Assembly: GCA_013112685.1 (NCBI GenBank)
Contig: JABFGC010000002.1
Location: forward strand, 186,001 to 250,000
Source: Chloroflexota bacterium
GTDB taxonomy: Bacteria > Chloroflexota > Anaerolineae > Anaerolineales > Villigracilaceae
Length of the DNA stretch: 64,000 bases
Direction of reading: 5' to 3'
Within the stretch, counting starts at the first letter, position 1. Every line of letters begins with the position of its first letter. The translations under genes were made by a program, and so were the position numbers. The notes under the pieces were generated by a model. The model saw only the letters and a list, made by a program, of their open reading frames with translations. It was not told the DNA's origin and searched no databases. Below are positions 25,482 to 34,171 of this stretch, in pieces.

Positions 25482-26153
25482 TTATAAAGTTACTTTCTTG
25501 CTAAATCGAAAATCACAATGCGAGCAGCCTTGCCCGATGGTGCCTGTGCGTTTGAGTTCGACGCCCATGCCGGGGAAGAGAATGTAATCCACGTAGCACA
25601 TGTACGGCGTGAACTCATCCGCGCCCTGTTGGTGAAAAAATTTCGCAATGGCGCATTCGAGATAATTGATGCCCCATTCGTATTCGCCTGGCTTGCCCTC
25701 CACCACCTCAAAGACAAAATTGCCGGGGAACTGCTTCTTTTGCGAGACCAGCGCTTTTTTCATCGTGCGTTTGCGCCACAGCCCCGACGTGTACAATTTT
25801 CCAAGCAGGCTCCGCAGCCAGCGCGGCATGGTCTCGACCTTTTTATCCGCGATGCGATGAACCAGCTCGCCGATCTCCTCGGTGGATTTGCCTTCTTCCT
25901 TCAAGACGAAATACAACGCCAGCATACTGCCGACCTGTGTCAACGTATCGGTCAGGGAATTGTCCCAACCGCCGATGTAGGGCATCTCCGCCAGCAGCGC
26001 CTCATAGCGGACCTCCGACCTGCGGATGACTTCCCCAGCCTTTTCCACACCGTAACGGGATTCCATGAGTCCGCGCCCAAGCCGCATGATCTCGCGGTGT
26101 TGTTTGAGGAACGTTCTCTTATTTCTAAAGTAAAAGTCGCTTTTGTTATTCAT
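25482..26153 (-). CDS. ATC hydrolase-like protein (L-2-amino-thiazoline-4-carboxylate hydrolase family)
   Basis: A 223-aa protein. The C-terminal half has FVFEVVEGKPGEYEWGINYLECAIAKFFHQQGADEFTPYMCYVDYILFPGMGVELKRTGTIGQGCSHCDFRF, the full PF14196-type signature with conserved cysteine pair and DFRF ending. The name-giving enzyme hydrolyses ATC to cysteine derivatives, but most members are uncharacterised. Its stop overlaps the DtxR gene stop/start region (26153), so the two are transcribed together. Confidence 0.8.
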   Translation of the reverse strand: MNNKSDFYFRNKRTFLKQHREIMRLGRGLMESRYGVEKAGEVIRRSEVRYEALLAEMPYIGGWDNSLTDTLTQVGSMLALYFVLKEEGKSTEEIGELVHRIADKKVETMPRWLRSLLGKLYTSGLWRKRTMKKALVSQKKQFPGNFVFEVVEGKPGEYEWGINYLECAIAKFFHQQGADEFTPYMCYVDYILFPGMGVELKRTGTIGQGCSHCDFRFSKKVTL

Positions 26154-26815
26154 TACTTGATCTCTACAAATATCTTTGTTGTGATGTTCAACCCAAGCAC
26201 GTTGACCTTTCGCCCAACTTTCACGGTGAGATTGTTATCGAAAGGGGAATACTCCATGATTTCGATCTGGATGCCCGGGGTGAGTCCCAAACTCTCAAGG
26301 TGGCGGAGCAGGTTCGGGTCCTGGGCAATGACGCGCTGGATCGTCGCGGTCTGGTTGGGACGCAAAGCCGAAAGCGGAGTCGAATCATCCTCGGGCATTT
26401 TCAAATCCGCGGTGGGGATCAACTCGCCGTGCGGGTCGCGCGCCGGATTCCCAAGCGCGGCGGCGATGCGCCGTTCGAAATCCTCCGAGATGACGTGTTC
26501 GAGCCGTTCTGCTTCCTCATGGACTTCATCCCACGAATAACCGAGAGTTTGCACCAGCCAGGTTTCGAGCAAGCGGTGGTGACGGATGACTTCCAGCGCG
26601 GCGCGCCTGCCGGCTGGCGTGAGTGTGACGCCCTGGTGTTTTTGATATTCGACCAGCGCAGGCTTCTCCGTGGCGAGTTTTTGAATCATGCCCGTAACGG
26701 AAGCGGGTTTGATGTTGAGTTTGCGCGCCATGTCGTTTGTGCTGGCGGGGAGTCCGCACTCGGTCAATTCGTAGATGTGCTTGAGATAATCCTGCGTGGA
26801 GGTGGACTGTTTCAT
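26153..26815 (-). CDS. DtxR/MntR-family metal-dependent regulator
   Basis: From MKQSTSTQDYLKHIYELTECG (ATG at 26815). It has a winged helix (STNDMARKLNIKPASVTGMIQKLA), metal site residues in RHHRLLETWLVQTLGYSWDEVHEEAERLEHVISEDF, and a C-terminal FeoA/SH3 domain (HLESLGLTPGIQIEIMEYSPFDNNLTVKVGRK). About 220 aa, full length. Two TTTAG-N6-CTAAA boxes lie 70-110 bases upstream, so it probably represses the metal operon when Fe(II) or Mn(II) is bound. Confidence 0.88.
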   Translation of the reverse strand: MKQSTSTQDYLKHIYELTECGLPASTNDMARKLNIKPASVTGMIQKLATEKPALVEYQKHQGVTLTPAGRRAALEVIRHHRLLETWLVQTLGYSWDEVHEEAERLEHVISEDFERRIAAALGNPARDPHGELIPTADLKMPEDDSTPLSALRPNQTATIQRVIAQDPNLLRHLESLGLTPGIQIEIMEYSPFDNNLTVKVGRKVNVLGLNITTKIFVEIK

Positions 26816-26884
26816 TCGTTTATATCCAGAGCGTAATGGTGGAGCAGGCAAAGAATGCCTGACCATACTTCGCAGCCCGTAAAA

Positions 26885-26926
26885 TTTAGGTAAGGCTAAA
26901 TATATTTTAGTCAAGCCTAAAATATA
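26885..26926 (-). promoter_or_regulatory. Tandem DtxR-family operator boxes
   Basis: TTTAG-GTAAGG-CTAAA at 26885-26900 and a perfect 26-bp palindrome at 26901-26926 (TATATTTTAG, TCAAGC, CTAAAATATA). Both share TTTAG-N6-CTAAA with an AAG core, as in Fe/Mn boxes. They lie between the divergent dtxR and SIS genes and could control both. Confidence 0.72.
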
Positions 26927-26940
26927 TGTCAAGGGGCAAA

Positions 26941-27996
26941 ATGCCGTACAATCAATCCATGTCCCTCATTTCTGAAATTTTCGAGCAACCCGAACGGATC
27001 AAGGGTCTGCTTTCCTCCCAACGGAAATATGTGGAGAAGATCGCGGCTGAAATCAAAAAGCGCGATATTCAATATGTGTTCCTCGCCGCGCGCGGCACAT
27101 CGGACAATGCGGGCAGGTATGCGAATTACCTGCTCGGCGCGCTGAACGGACTGCCGTTGGCGCTGGCGACGCCTTCGCTGTTCACGTATTACAAACAACC
27201 GCCGAAGTTGAGGAGCGCGCTGGTGATCGGCATTTCGCAATCGGGCAAGTCGCCGGATATTGTCAGCGTGCTGGAGGAGGGGAGGCGGCAGGGATGTTCG
27301 ACGCTCGCCATCACGAACGACCCCGCTTCACCGCTGGCGGGCGCATCCGATTTCGTTTTGGACGTGCAGGCTGGACCTGAAAAAGCCGTTGCCGCGACGA
27401 AAACGTACACCTCCGAGTTGGCGGCGGTTGCCATGCTCTCCGTCGCACTGAACGGGAAACAAAAGCAATGGGATGAGTTGAGTAAAGTCGCGGGTTGGAT
27501 GAAGGAAGCGTTGAAGCAAAACGATTTCATCGCCGGGGCGGTACAGCGTTACCGTTACATTGACCAGACCGTTGTGCTGGGGCGCGGATTCAATTATGCG
27601 ACCGCCTTCGAGTGGGCGTTGAAGATGAAGGAACTGACCTACATCATCGCCGAGCCGTATTCCTCGGCGGATTTCGCGCATGGACCGATCGCGATGGTCG
27701 AGAGCGGCTATCCTGTTTTTGCAGTGGCAGTGAAAGGCAAAGTGTTTGGTTCGATGCTTCAGATGCTGCATCGTTTGCGCGAGGATATTTCCGCCGAACT
27801 GGTGGTCATCTCGAACGACAAAAAGGCGTTGTCGCTGGCGCAGGTCCCGCTGACGATTCCCGCCGATGTCCCCGAATGGCTTTCGCCGCTGGTGAGCATC
27901 CTGCCGGCGCAGTTGTTCGCCTATCATCTCACGCGCGCGAAGGGATATAACACGGAAAGTCCGCGCAGTATCCGCAAGGTGACAGAAACGAGGTGA
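26941..27996 (+). CDS. SIS-domain sugar-phosphate isomerase/deaminase (GlmS isomerase-like, NagB-II type)
   Basis: A 351-aa protein with AAGGGG upstream. Two SIS domains: FLAARGTSDNAGRYANYLLG and GISQSGKSPDIVSVLEEGRRQG in the first; GRGFNYATAFEWALKMKELTYIIAEPYSSADFAHGPIAM in the second; and C-terminal YNTESPRSIRKVTETR resembling the GlmS tail. No glutaminase domain, so it is a GlcN6P/fructosamine-6P deaminase- or deglycase-type enzyme. Divergent from the metal operon, sharing its operator region. Confidence 0.85.
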   Translation: MPYNQSMSLISEIFEQPERIKGLLSSQRKYVEKIAAEIKKRDIQYVFLAARGTSDNAGRYANYLLGALNGLPLALATPSLFTYYKQPPKLRSALVIGISQSGKSPDIVSVLEEGRRQGCSTLAITNDPASPLAGASDFVLDVQAGPEKAVAATKTYTSELAAVAMLSVALNGKQKQWDELSKVAGWMKEALKQNDFIAGAVQRYRYIDQTVVLGRGFNYATAFEWALKMKELTYIIAEPYSSADFAHGPIAMVESGYPVFAVAVKGKVFGSMLQMLHRLREDISAELVVISNDKKALSLAQVPLTIPADVPEWLSPLVSILPAQLFAYHLTRAKGYNTESPRSIRKVTETR

Positions 27997-28017
27997 GGCG
28001 ATACTGACCTATCGGAA

Positions 28018-28103
28018 ATAAGAAGAGAATCCACGAAGAACACGAATGTTCACGAAAAGGCGAAAGAAATTCGTGTCTCTTCGTGAGTTTCGTGGAGAAA
28101 AGT
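28018..28103. repeat. Fold-back repeat
   Basis: CCACGAAGAACACGAAT and its imperfect complement ATTCGTGTCTCTTCGTG...TTCGTGG pair around a 25-base loop. Lies in the gap of the convergent genes and may terminate both. Confidence 0.55.
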
Positions 28104-28134
28104 CAATTCCGATGAAGTAATTAATACGCCTTGC

Positions 28135-28767
28135 TTATATCCATTTCAAAACACCCGCAAACACGACCAGGCTGACGATGTCCACCGCCCAAATCGCGCC
28201 GACGGTTTGCAGTTTGGACTTCATCTCCTTCATATCATAGACCCAGAAGGCGAAGACGAAAAACCACAAATAACCGAAGAGGAAGATCAGGAGGGGCATG
28301 CTTCGGTTCCACCAGGACCAATCCCAGGTGAGCGCACCCGCGAAGTTGAGGAAGTATTCGACGAGGACGCAGAACGCCGAACCGAGGATCGCCACCGCCC
28401 AGCGGTTGGGCATTCCCAGATATTTGAAGTTTTTATCGGGATGGAGCATCTTCGTCCAAATGATGCCCGCGACTGCGAACATGAACATGGTCTCGATGTT
28501 CAAGCCGACGAGGATGAGGAATGCTGTCGGTCCCGGTTCGCCCCAGATGGGTGCGTGCCCCGTGAAGCGCAGGACGAGTCCGTTGACGATCTCGTTGAGC
28601 CAGTCCGCGCCCCAGAATGCCAGCCCCGCCAGGACGAGATTCCAGTTCTTCTTCTCGGCTTCCACCGTGTAGACGTAGAAGATGAAGGACAAAAGCGGGA
28701 TGACATACCATTGAAAGTCGCTCCCCGCGCGCAGGTGCGACAGCGCTTGCAGTGCAGATTCAGACAT
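28135..28767 (-). CDS. Six-helix integral membrane protein, unknown function
   Basis: From MSESALQALSHL (GGAGGG six bases upstream). About 210 aa and five or six helices rich in tryptophan (ALTWDWSWWNRSMPLLIFLFGYLWFFVFAFWVYDMKEM). No catalytic motif is recognised. Similar proteins occur in Actinobacteria and Chloroflexota as uncharacterised families. Divergent from the ATP-grasp gene. Confidence 0.65.
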   Translation of the reverse strand: MSESALQALSHLRAGSDFQWYVIPLLSFIFYVYTVEAEKKNWNLVLAGLAFWGADWLNEIVNGLVLRFTGHAPIWGEPGPTAFLILVGLNIETMFMFAVAGIIWTKMLHPDKNFKYLGMPNRWAVAILGSAFCVLVEYFLNFAGALTWDWSWWNRSMPLLIFLFGYLWFFVFAFWVYDMKEMKSKLQTVGAIWAVDIVSLVVFAGVLKWI

Positions 28768-28953
28768 TGTGCCCTCCGAAACATGGATATAAGACAAGTA
28801 TATGACGAAATTTTCAAAACGCGGCGAGACCTTAAGTTTCCAAAACCCTTGACCTCTTATTTAGGCGCCATCGCCGAAAATTTTAAGTCCCCCAGCCTTG
28901 TCATCGCATGGAATTATGTCATAATTCCATCATCAAACCCAGGAGTTAGATCC

Positions 28954-29925
28954 ATGCGCATCTGTATTCTGTCCGATGAAGAACCCAAAGATTTCGATCC
29001 CTCGCCGTATATGCAGGGCTATGACTGGAAGATGGTCACCCTGACCGCGCCTGTGTTCGAGAAGATTCGGGCGCTGGCGGAGTCGAACGAATTCGATGTC
29101 TTTTTGAACGTCTGCGAGGGATACGAGTTCGAAGACGCGGAGGACGACGAACTGGGCTATCTTGCCACGGAAGTGGTTCAGGCGCTGGAGGCGCTCAACC
29201 TGCCTTTCACCGGGGCGGATTCGCGCTGCTTCGACCCGACGCGCGAAGAGATGCAAACCGTCGCCGACGCCAACGGTATTGGGTTTGCGAAGGGCTACCA
29301 GGTCCGGCACGTGGACGAGGCGCGCGCGCTCGTTTCCAACCTGCGTTATCCCGTCATGGTCAAGCACCCCAAAAGTTACGGCAGTACCGGCATGTTCCGC
29401 GAATCGCGCGCGGATACGCTCGAACAGGTGTTGGCGCAGGTGGAGCGCATCTGCTCGGAGTTTGGCGCGGCGCGCATGGAGGAGTTCATCGTGGGCAGGG
29501 AGTTCAACGTGCTGGTGGTGGATAACCCCGACGACCTGAGCCGTCCCTTCGTCTACCCGCCCGCCGAATTGGTCTTCCCTCCCGGCGAGGAATTTTGGCA
29601 TACAGACATCAAGTGGGATTACAACGTCCCCTTCGATTTCAAGGAAGTGACCGACCCCGATTTGAAGGCGCGGATTCAGGACATAGGCAGGCGCATGTTC
29701 CTTGCCATGGGCGTTTCCGGTTATGGGCGCTGCGACGTCCGTATGAACGAGAAGGGCGAGTTGTTCATTCTGGAGATCAACCCCAATCCCGCCATCATGC
29801 TGCCGCCGAAGGAATACGGTCCCGCCGATTACATGATCCTCTACGACCCCGAGGGCTACAAGGGATTTTTCGACCGAATCATCAAAATGGCGTTCATCCG
29901 CCAGAAGATGCGGGCGGCTCAATAA
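28954..29925 (+). CDS. ATP-grasp enzyme (D-alanine-D-alanine ligase-like)
   Basis: A 323-aa protein with AGGAG 10 bases upstream of ATG 28954. Features are NLPFTGADSRCFDPTREEMQTVADANGIG, VMVKHPKSYGSTGMFRESR (ATP-binding Lys and glycine loop), EEFIVGREFNVLVV and YGRCDVRMNEKGELFILEINPNPAIMLPP (metal-binding E/N). Most like the Ddl group of carboxylate-amine/thiol ligases, but the N-terminal part is atypical, so the substrate could be other peptides. Single gene, closed by the following terminator. Confidence 0.82.
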   Translation: MRICILSDEEPKDFDPSPYMQGYDWKMVTLTAPVFEKIRALAESNEFDVFLNVCEGYEFEDAEDDELGYLATEVVQALEALNLPFTGADSRCFDPTREEMQTVADANGIGFAKGYQVRHVDEARALVSNLRYPVMVKHPKSYGSTGMFRESRADTLEQVLAQVERICSEFGAARMEEFIVGREFNVLVVDNPDDLSRPFVYPPAELVFPPGEEFWHTDIKWDYNVPFDFKEVTDPDLKARIQDIGRRMFLAMGVSGYGRCDVRMNEKGELFILEINPNPAIMLPPKEYGPADYMILYDPEGYKGFFDRIIKMAFIRQKMRAAQ

Positions 29926-29931
29926 ACGCAA

Positions 29932-29967
29932 AGAAGGACACGCGGACGACGTGTCCTTCTTTTTTCG
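29932..29967 (+). terminator. Rho-independent terminator
   Basis: An 11-bp GC-rich stem (GAAGGACACG with CGTGTCCTTC) and T7 directly after the ATP-grasp stop codon. Confidence 0.9.
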
Positions 29968-29981
29968 ACCATGCAAATCCT

Positions 29982-30718
29982 TTATGGCTGGCTGACGATC
30001 AGGTTATCGAAATGCACCTCGGTAACCGGGTTGTCGGTCTCGAACGAGATCGCGGCGAAGGCGATTGCGCCCGACCCCGACCCGCCGGGGACGGCGCTCG
30101 CGGAGGCGATCAACTCTCCATTCACTTCAAGCGTCAACTCGCTCCCGCTGCATGAGGCACGGATACGGTTCGTGGAATTTCCCCTGGTTGACCGCATTCG
30201 TGGAGGTCCCAATCCACGAGCGGACTCATATTGCTGGCGGTGATACTGCGAATGGTGTAATACCCGTCGGCGCTGATGGCGAGCATGTAGCCGTCCACCG
30301 AAGTATCCTCGCGTTCCGAAAGACGGCAGATGACGCCAAACCCGACGTTGTTGTTTGACGGACCAGACTCCATCCTCGCGTCCGCTTCGACGACGACATC
30401 GGCAAATTCGCTGTCAGACCTGCCCCACTGCCACAAACTGCCCGTTGACCGCACGACGTACACCCCGTTTTCCGTCCCCGCGCTGCCTTCATCTCCCGAG
30501 TACGTTTCCATCTCGACACTGGGTACGCTGAAATCATCCGAAAAAAGCACATCTGCCGCGGGCGGCTCTACGATGGCTGTCGGAAGGGCGGGGATGGTTG
30601 AAATAATCGGCGGGCTGGTGGGAGGCTGCTGGTCGCCTCCCGATTGGGTCAGGGCATTGCACGCAAGCATGGCAATGGCAGTGACCAGGACAAGGACAAC
30701 TCGGTTTTTCGTGTTCAT
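29982..30718 (-). CDS. Secreted lipoprotein with laminin-G/DUF1080-like domain, two frameshifts
   Basis: Lipobox AIAMLAC (C20) after a positively charged start. A Pro/Thr linker precedes a beta-sandwich: LFSDDFSVPSVEMETYSGDEGSAGTENGVYVVRSTGSLW, EADARMESG...GVICRLSEREDTSVDGYMLAISADGYYTI. In GGG at about 30214 and AAA at about 30178 one extra base each moves the frame out and back; corrected it reads DWTSTNAVNQGNSTNRIRASCSGSELTLEVNGELIAS. About 245 aa. Likely binds or cleaves a sugar chain at the cell surface. Confidence 0.75.
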
Positions 30719-30745
30719 CTCGGCTCCTTATTTGTAATGTGAAAA

Positions 30746-32176
30746 TTATACATATAAATCATTGAAGTAATTGATTAGAAATACATTGCACACGGAATCG
30801 GGCAGGGCGTCCATGACCTCGTTGATGAACGCCATCCCGCTGGGGAGGTCGGTGCCCGTCAGCCCGGCGGATGCGGCGAGTTGACCAAACGCCGCCTCGG
30901 GGTCCGGACCTTGAAGCGCGGCGCTGACCATCTGGCGGATCGCATCCGAGTCAATCGGCTCTTTGGACTTGACGATCTCCACACATTCGCGCAGGTCTTT
31001 CAGCAGGATGTCCACGTTCTGGGCGTTGCCAAAGTTGACGGAGATGTGCAGGTTGCGGGGAGTCAGAGGCGTGGAGAACTGTCCCTGCAGGTACCAGCCG
31101 CGTTTGCCCATCTCATCCGCAAGTTGATAGACGTTGATCGAATCCGAAGCGAACGAGAACATGCTCATCGCGGGCGCGCCCAGCACGCGCAGTTCGGGAA
31201 TGGCGTTGATGCCCGCGATCAATTTTTGGGTTGCTTCCTGCACGGTCTCGATGATGCGCATGTAGCCTTCCTCGCCGAGGAAGTGGAGGATCGCCCATGC
31301 GCCCGCATACGGACCGCCGCCTTTTGTGCTGAGCACGGTGGGGTTGATGAGTGTGTACGCGGTGGTGTCGGTGCAGGCGAAGATTTGATATTTGCGAATC
31401 TCCCTGCTGCGATACATGATCACCGAACAGCCCTTCGCCGCATAGCCATACTTGTGCAGGTCGGTCGAAATGGAAGTGACACCCGGGACGGTGAAATCGA
31501 AATCGGGAACTTCGTATCCCATTTTGCGCATGAACGAAAGATGCACGCCGCCCACGCAGGCGTCCACGTGAAAGAGCAGGTCCTGTTTTTGCGCGATCCT
31601 GCCGATGTCTGCAATCGGGTCAATCACACCTTGCGAATAACTCGGCGCGGATGCCACCAGCAGAATCGTATTTTCGGTGATGGCTTTCTCCATATCCTCC
31701 GCGCGGACTTTGAAGGTCTGCGGGTCAATATCCACGATGACGGGCTTGACGCTCAGGTAATGCGCGGCTTTGTGAAAGGCGGCGTGTGCGGTCTTGGGCA
31801 GCACCATCTCCGGCTCTTTGATGTGCGGCTTTTCGGCGCGGGCTTTATCGCGCGCGGTTTTCACGGCGAGCATGATGCTCTCCGTGCCGCCGGTGGTGAG
31901 GTGTCCCACGGCGTTCGAGTCGCCGCGCAATAAGTTGATCACCATGCGCACGACATCGGTTTCGAGTTTCAACATCGAAGGGAAGACGGCCGGGTCGAGC
32001 CCGTTCTCGGTGAGGAATTCCATGTACGCTTCGCGTGTGACCTCGGCGGGATCTTCGCCTGGGTTGTAGACGTAGCAAAAGACCTTGCCGCCCTTCCAGT
32101 CCATGTCGCGGGTTTTGAAGGCTTTCAAAGTGGCGAGCACTTCCTGTTTGGATAATCCTGTTTGAGGGATATTCAT
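30746..32176 (-). CDS. PLP-dependent decarboxylase/lyase (sphingosine-1-phosphate lyase-like)
   Basis: A 476-aa fold-type I PLP enzyme. Substrate/PLP motifs include GHLTTGGTESIMLAVKTARD, KPVIVDIDPQTFKVR, LLFHVDACVGGVHL, and the lysine K242 in STDLHKYGYAAKG (Schiff base to PLP). The order matches eukaryotic-type S1P lyase and archaeal MfnA, not bacterial glutamate decarboxylase GadB. Product is an amine or aldehyde; substrate not determinable. ATG chosen after MEKT... because MNIPQTGLSK aligns with the family's start. Confidence 0.82.
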   Translation of the reverse strand: MNIPQTGLSKQEVLATLKAFKTRDMDWKGGKVFCYVYNPGEDPAEVTREAYMEFLTENGLDPAVFPSMLKLETDVVRMVINLLRGDSNAVGHLTTGGTESIMLAVKTARDKARAEKPHIKEPEMVLPKTAHAAFHKAAHYLSVKPVIVDIDPQTFKVRAEDMEKAITENTILLVASAPSYSQGVIDPIADIGRIAQKQDLLFHVDACVGGVHLSFMRKMGYEVPDFDFTVPGVTSISTDLHKYGYAAKGCSVIMYRSREIRKYQIFACTDTTAYTLINPTVLSTKGGGPYAGAWAILHFLGEEGYMRIIETVQEATQKLIAGINAIPELRVLGAPAMSMFSFASDSINVYQLADEMGKRGWYLQGQFSTPLTPRNLHISVNFGNAQNVDILLKDLRECVEIVKSKEPIDSDAIRQMVSAALQGPDPEAAFGQLAASAGLTGTDLPSGMAFINEVMDALPDSVCNVFLINYFNDLYV

Positions 32177-32188
32177 TGTTTTCTCCAT

Positions 32189-32274
32189 GTCATTGCGAGG
32201 AGTGGCGCCTTGCGCCACGACGAAGCAATCTCCTGCGTCAGGGGGATTGCTTCGCCCTGCGGGCTCGCAATGAC
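32189..32274. repeat. GTCATTGCGAG fold-back repeat element
   Basis: 11-bp outer arms GTCATTGCGAG/CTCGCAATGAC, and inner CGAAGCAATC/GATTGCTTCG, with about 12-base loop. Typical interspersed repeat also found in other bacterial phyla. A decayed copy lies near 10812-10906. Confidence 0.85.
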
Positions 32275-32275
32275 A

Positions 32276-32665
32276 TCAGGCGGCTTTCGGAATCAGGAAA
32301 TAAAACGCAACCGCAAAAAACAGAACCAGCGCGGCGGAAAGCCACACGGTGGGATTGGTGATGCCGATGGTGGCGGCGTAGCCCATCATCGTCAGGAAAG
32401 CGACGGAGTTATCCCATACGGCGTATTTGATGATGTCGCGGTTCTTCACAGGATTCTGATAAGCCAGCCAGTAGAGAAAGACCAGACCGATCTGCGTCGC
32501 GCCGAAGATGCGCATGTAAAACGGCGGATTGGGAATCTCCTCGCCGAGCATTTGCAGGAAGGAGGCGGGACCCAAAAGCGTGGGCAGACCCCACAGCAAA
32601 GCGACCACGAGGATTTTGAAGATCAACACGCGCTTGAGCCAGGTGAGTTTGGTGTCTTCGTTCAT
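32276..32665 (-). CDS. Small four-helix membrane protein of unknown function
   Basis: 129 aa from MNEDTKLT with AAGGAG upstream. Helices around FKILVVALLWGLPTLLGPA, ATQIGLVFLYWLAYQ, NSVAFLTMMGYAATIGIT, and VLFFAVAFYFLIP. No motif recognised. Its stop almost touches the repeat at 32189-32274. Downstream of the MFS gene, possibly co-transcribed. Confidence 0.65.
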   Translation of the reverse strand: MNEDTKLTWLKRVLIFKILVVALLWGLPTLLGPASFLQMLGEEIPNPPFYMRIFGATQIGLVFLYWLAYQNPVKNRDIIKYAVWDNSVAFLTMMGYAATIGITNPTVWLSAALVLFFAVAFYFLIPKAA

Positions 32666-32742
32666 GGTGAGTCTCCTTTGTTGAGTTTCTTTCTTCTTTC
32701 GTCTTTCCTGGTGAGCGGCGAAAGAAGAAAGAGGTAAGACGA

Positions 32743-34072
32743 TCAGACCGTTCCTTTGGACAAATGCGTCTCGCGCCCAAGCGGATACTTCCACATGCAG
32801 AACGCGACCAGCAATGCGGCAATGGTGGGCGTGACGCCGATCAGGAAGCGGATGCCCCAGATGGCGGTTTCGGTCTGCACGGGCGAGCCTTCCGCAAAGC
32901 CAGTGAGGGCGGTGACGATGGCGAAGAGAATCCCCTGCGCCGAGAATGCCAGTTTGACGATGCCGCCGTTCATGCCGAAGAATAAGCCCTCGCGGCGGAA
33001 GCCATGCTCGAGTTTTGCATCCTCGTCAATGATTTCCGAGATGATGGGGAAGGGCATGATCATCGAGTTGGCGAGACCGGGGATGGTAAGGATGGTGCCG
33101 AGCAAGCCTGTGTAAAAATCGCGGGCGAAGGTCATCACCAGCAGCCCGGGAATGAACGTGAACGAACCGATGATCCAGGTTTTGCGATAACCGAGTTTTG
33201 ACACAATCGGACGCCAGATCAACACGAAGGGAATCGTCAGCAAAATCGGCACGCCAAGCAGGACCGCCTCCGCATCGCCGCCGCTGAGCGTCGCGCCGAA
33301 TACATTTACATCGCCTTGAATGCCCAGCGCATACTTGCGCCAGAACGGGAGCATCGCTGCCAGCAGCAGCCAGATGTATTCCTTTGAAATGTTCGCGCCG
33401 AGGAACCAGCGGAAGGCGCGATTCGCCAGCACGATTTTCAACGAGTGTCCCAGTCCAAACGCCTGTTCCTTCGATTCGTCAATCGGCTTTTCCTTCACGC
33501 CGATCATGGCAACCAAATATCCCGCCGCGATCAACACGCCCATGATCGCGCCCATCGTGAAGTAGCCGACTTCCTCTGCAATGATGGGCGCAAGGATGAA
33601 CGAAGCCAGCAGGGCGACCGTCGCCGAGGATTTCGCGCGTGGCGGAAAGGTCAATGCGGTCGCGCGGCGTGGGGGCGACTTCGGGAAAGAGCGAGTTGTA
33701 GGCGATGATGGTCAGGCTGTAGAGCGTATCGAAGATGAACAGGATCATCAAAAAATATGCCGCCAGCTGCCACGGACTTTGCGAAGGCGGAGTCCACAGG
33801 AAGAAGAACGACAGCCCCAGCGGAATCGCGCCGAACGCCACGTACGGCACGCGCCGTCCGAATTTCGAGCGCGTGCGGTCGGAGACCTGTCCCATGAGCG
33901 GGTCGTTGATCGCGTTCCACAACCCGTAGATGCTCCACAAAATCCCCGCCACGCTCGCGTTGAGTCCCAGCACATCCACGTAGTAGAAATTGATGCGGTT
34001 GCCGAACACCTGGTAGGCGATGGTGTTGGCAAAATTGCCGAACGAATAACTGATGAATTTCAGAATCCTCAT
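32743..34072 (-). CDS. MFS symporter of the GPH/MelB family, frameshifted
   Basis: Twelve membrane helices in total. N-part: SYSFGNFANTIAYQVFGNRINFYYVDVLG and DPLMGQVSDRTRSKFGRRVPYVAFGAIPLG (GPH cation loop). After a shift near 33635 the C-part continues with KSSATVALLASFILAPIIAE..., ending KYPLGRETHLSKGTV. About 443 aa. GPH symporters import sugars or glycosides with Na+ or H+. Downstream small membrane gene probably belongs to the same transcript; substrate unknown. Confidence 0.82.
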
Positions 34073-34089
34073 TGCATTCTCCTTTGGCG

Positions 34090-34170
34090 ATTTGCCCTCA
34101 CCCCGCCCTTCTCCCGAAGGGAGAGGGGACTCCCTTCCCCCAGGTGGGGGAAGGGTTGGGGATGGGGGTT
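34090..34170. repeat. GC-rich double hairpin repeat
   Basis: CCCTTCTCCC/GGGAGAGGG and CCCTTCCCCC/GGGGGAAGGG stems in tandem between MFS and aldolase genes. Same type as 11040-11100. Confidence 0.65.
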
Positions 34171-34171
34171 G

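Noticed and set aside
28207..28953. In-frame extension upstream of the ATP-grasp gene
   Set aside because: It is antisense to the membrane protein gene and the AGGAG-ATG at 28954 starts the recognisable domain.
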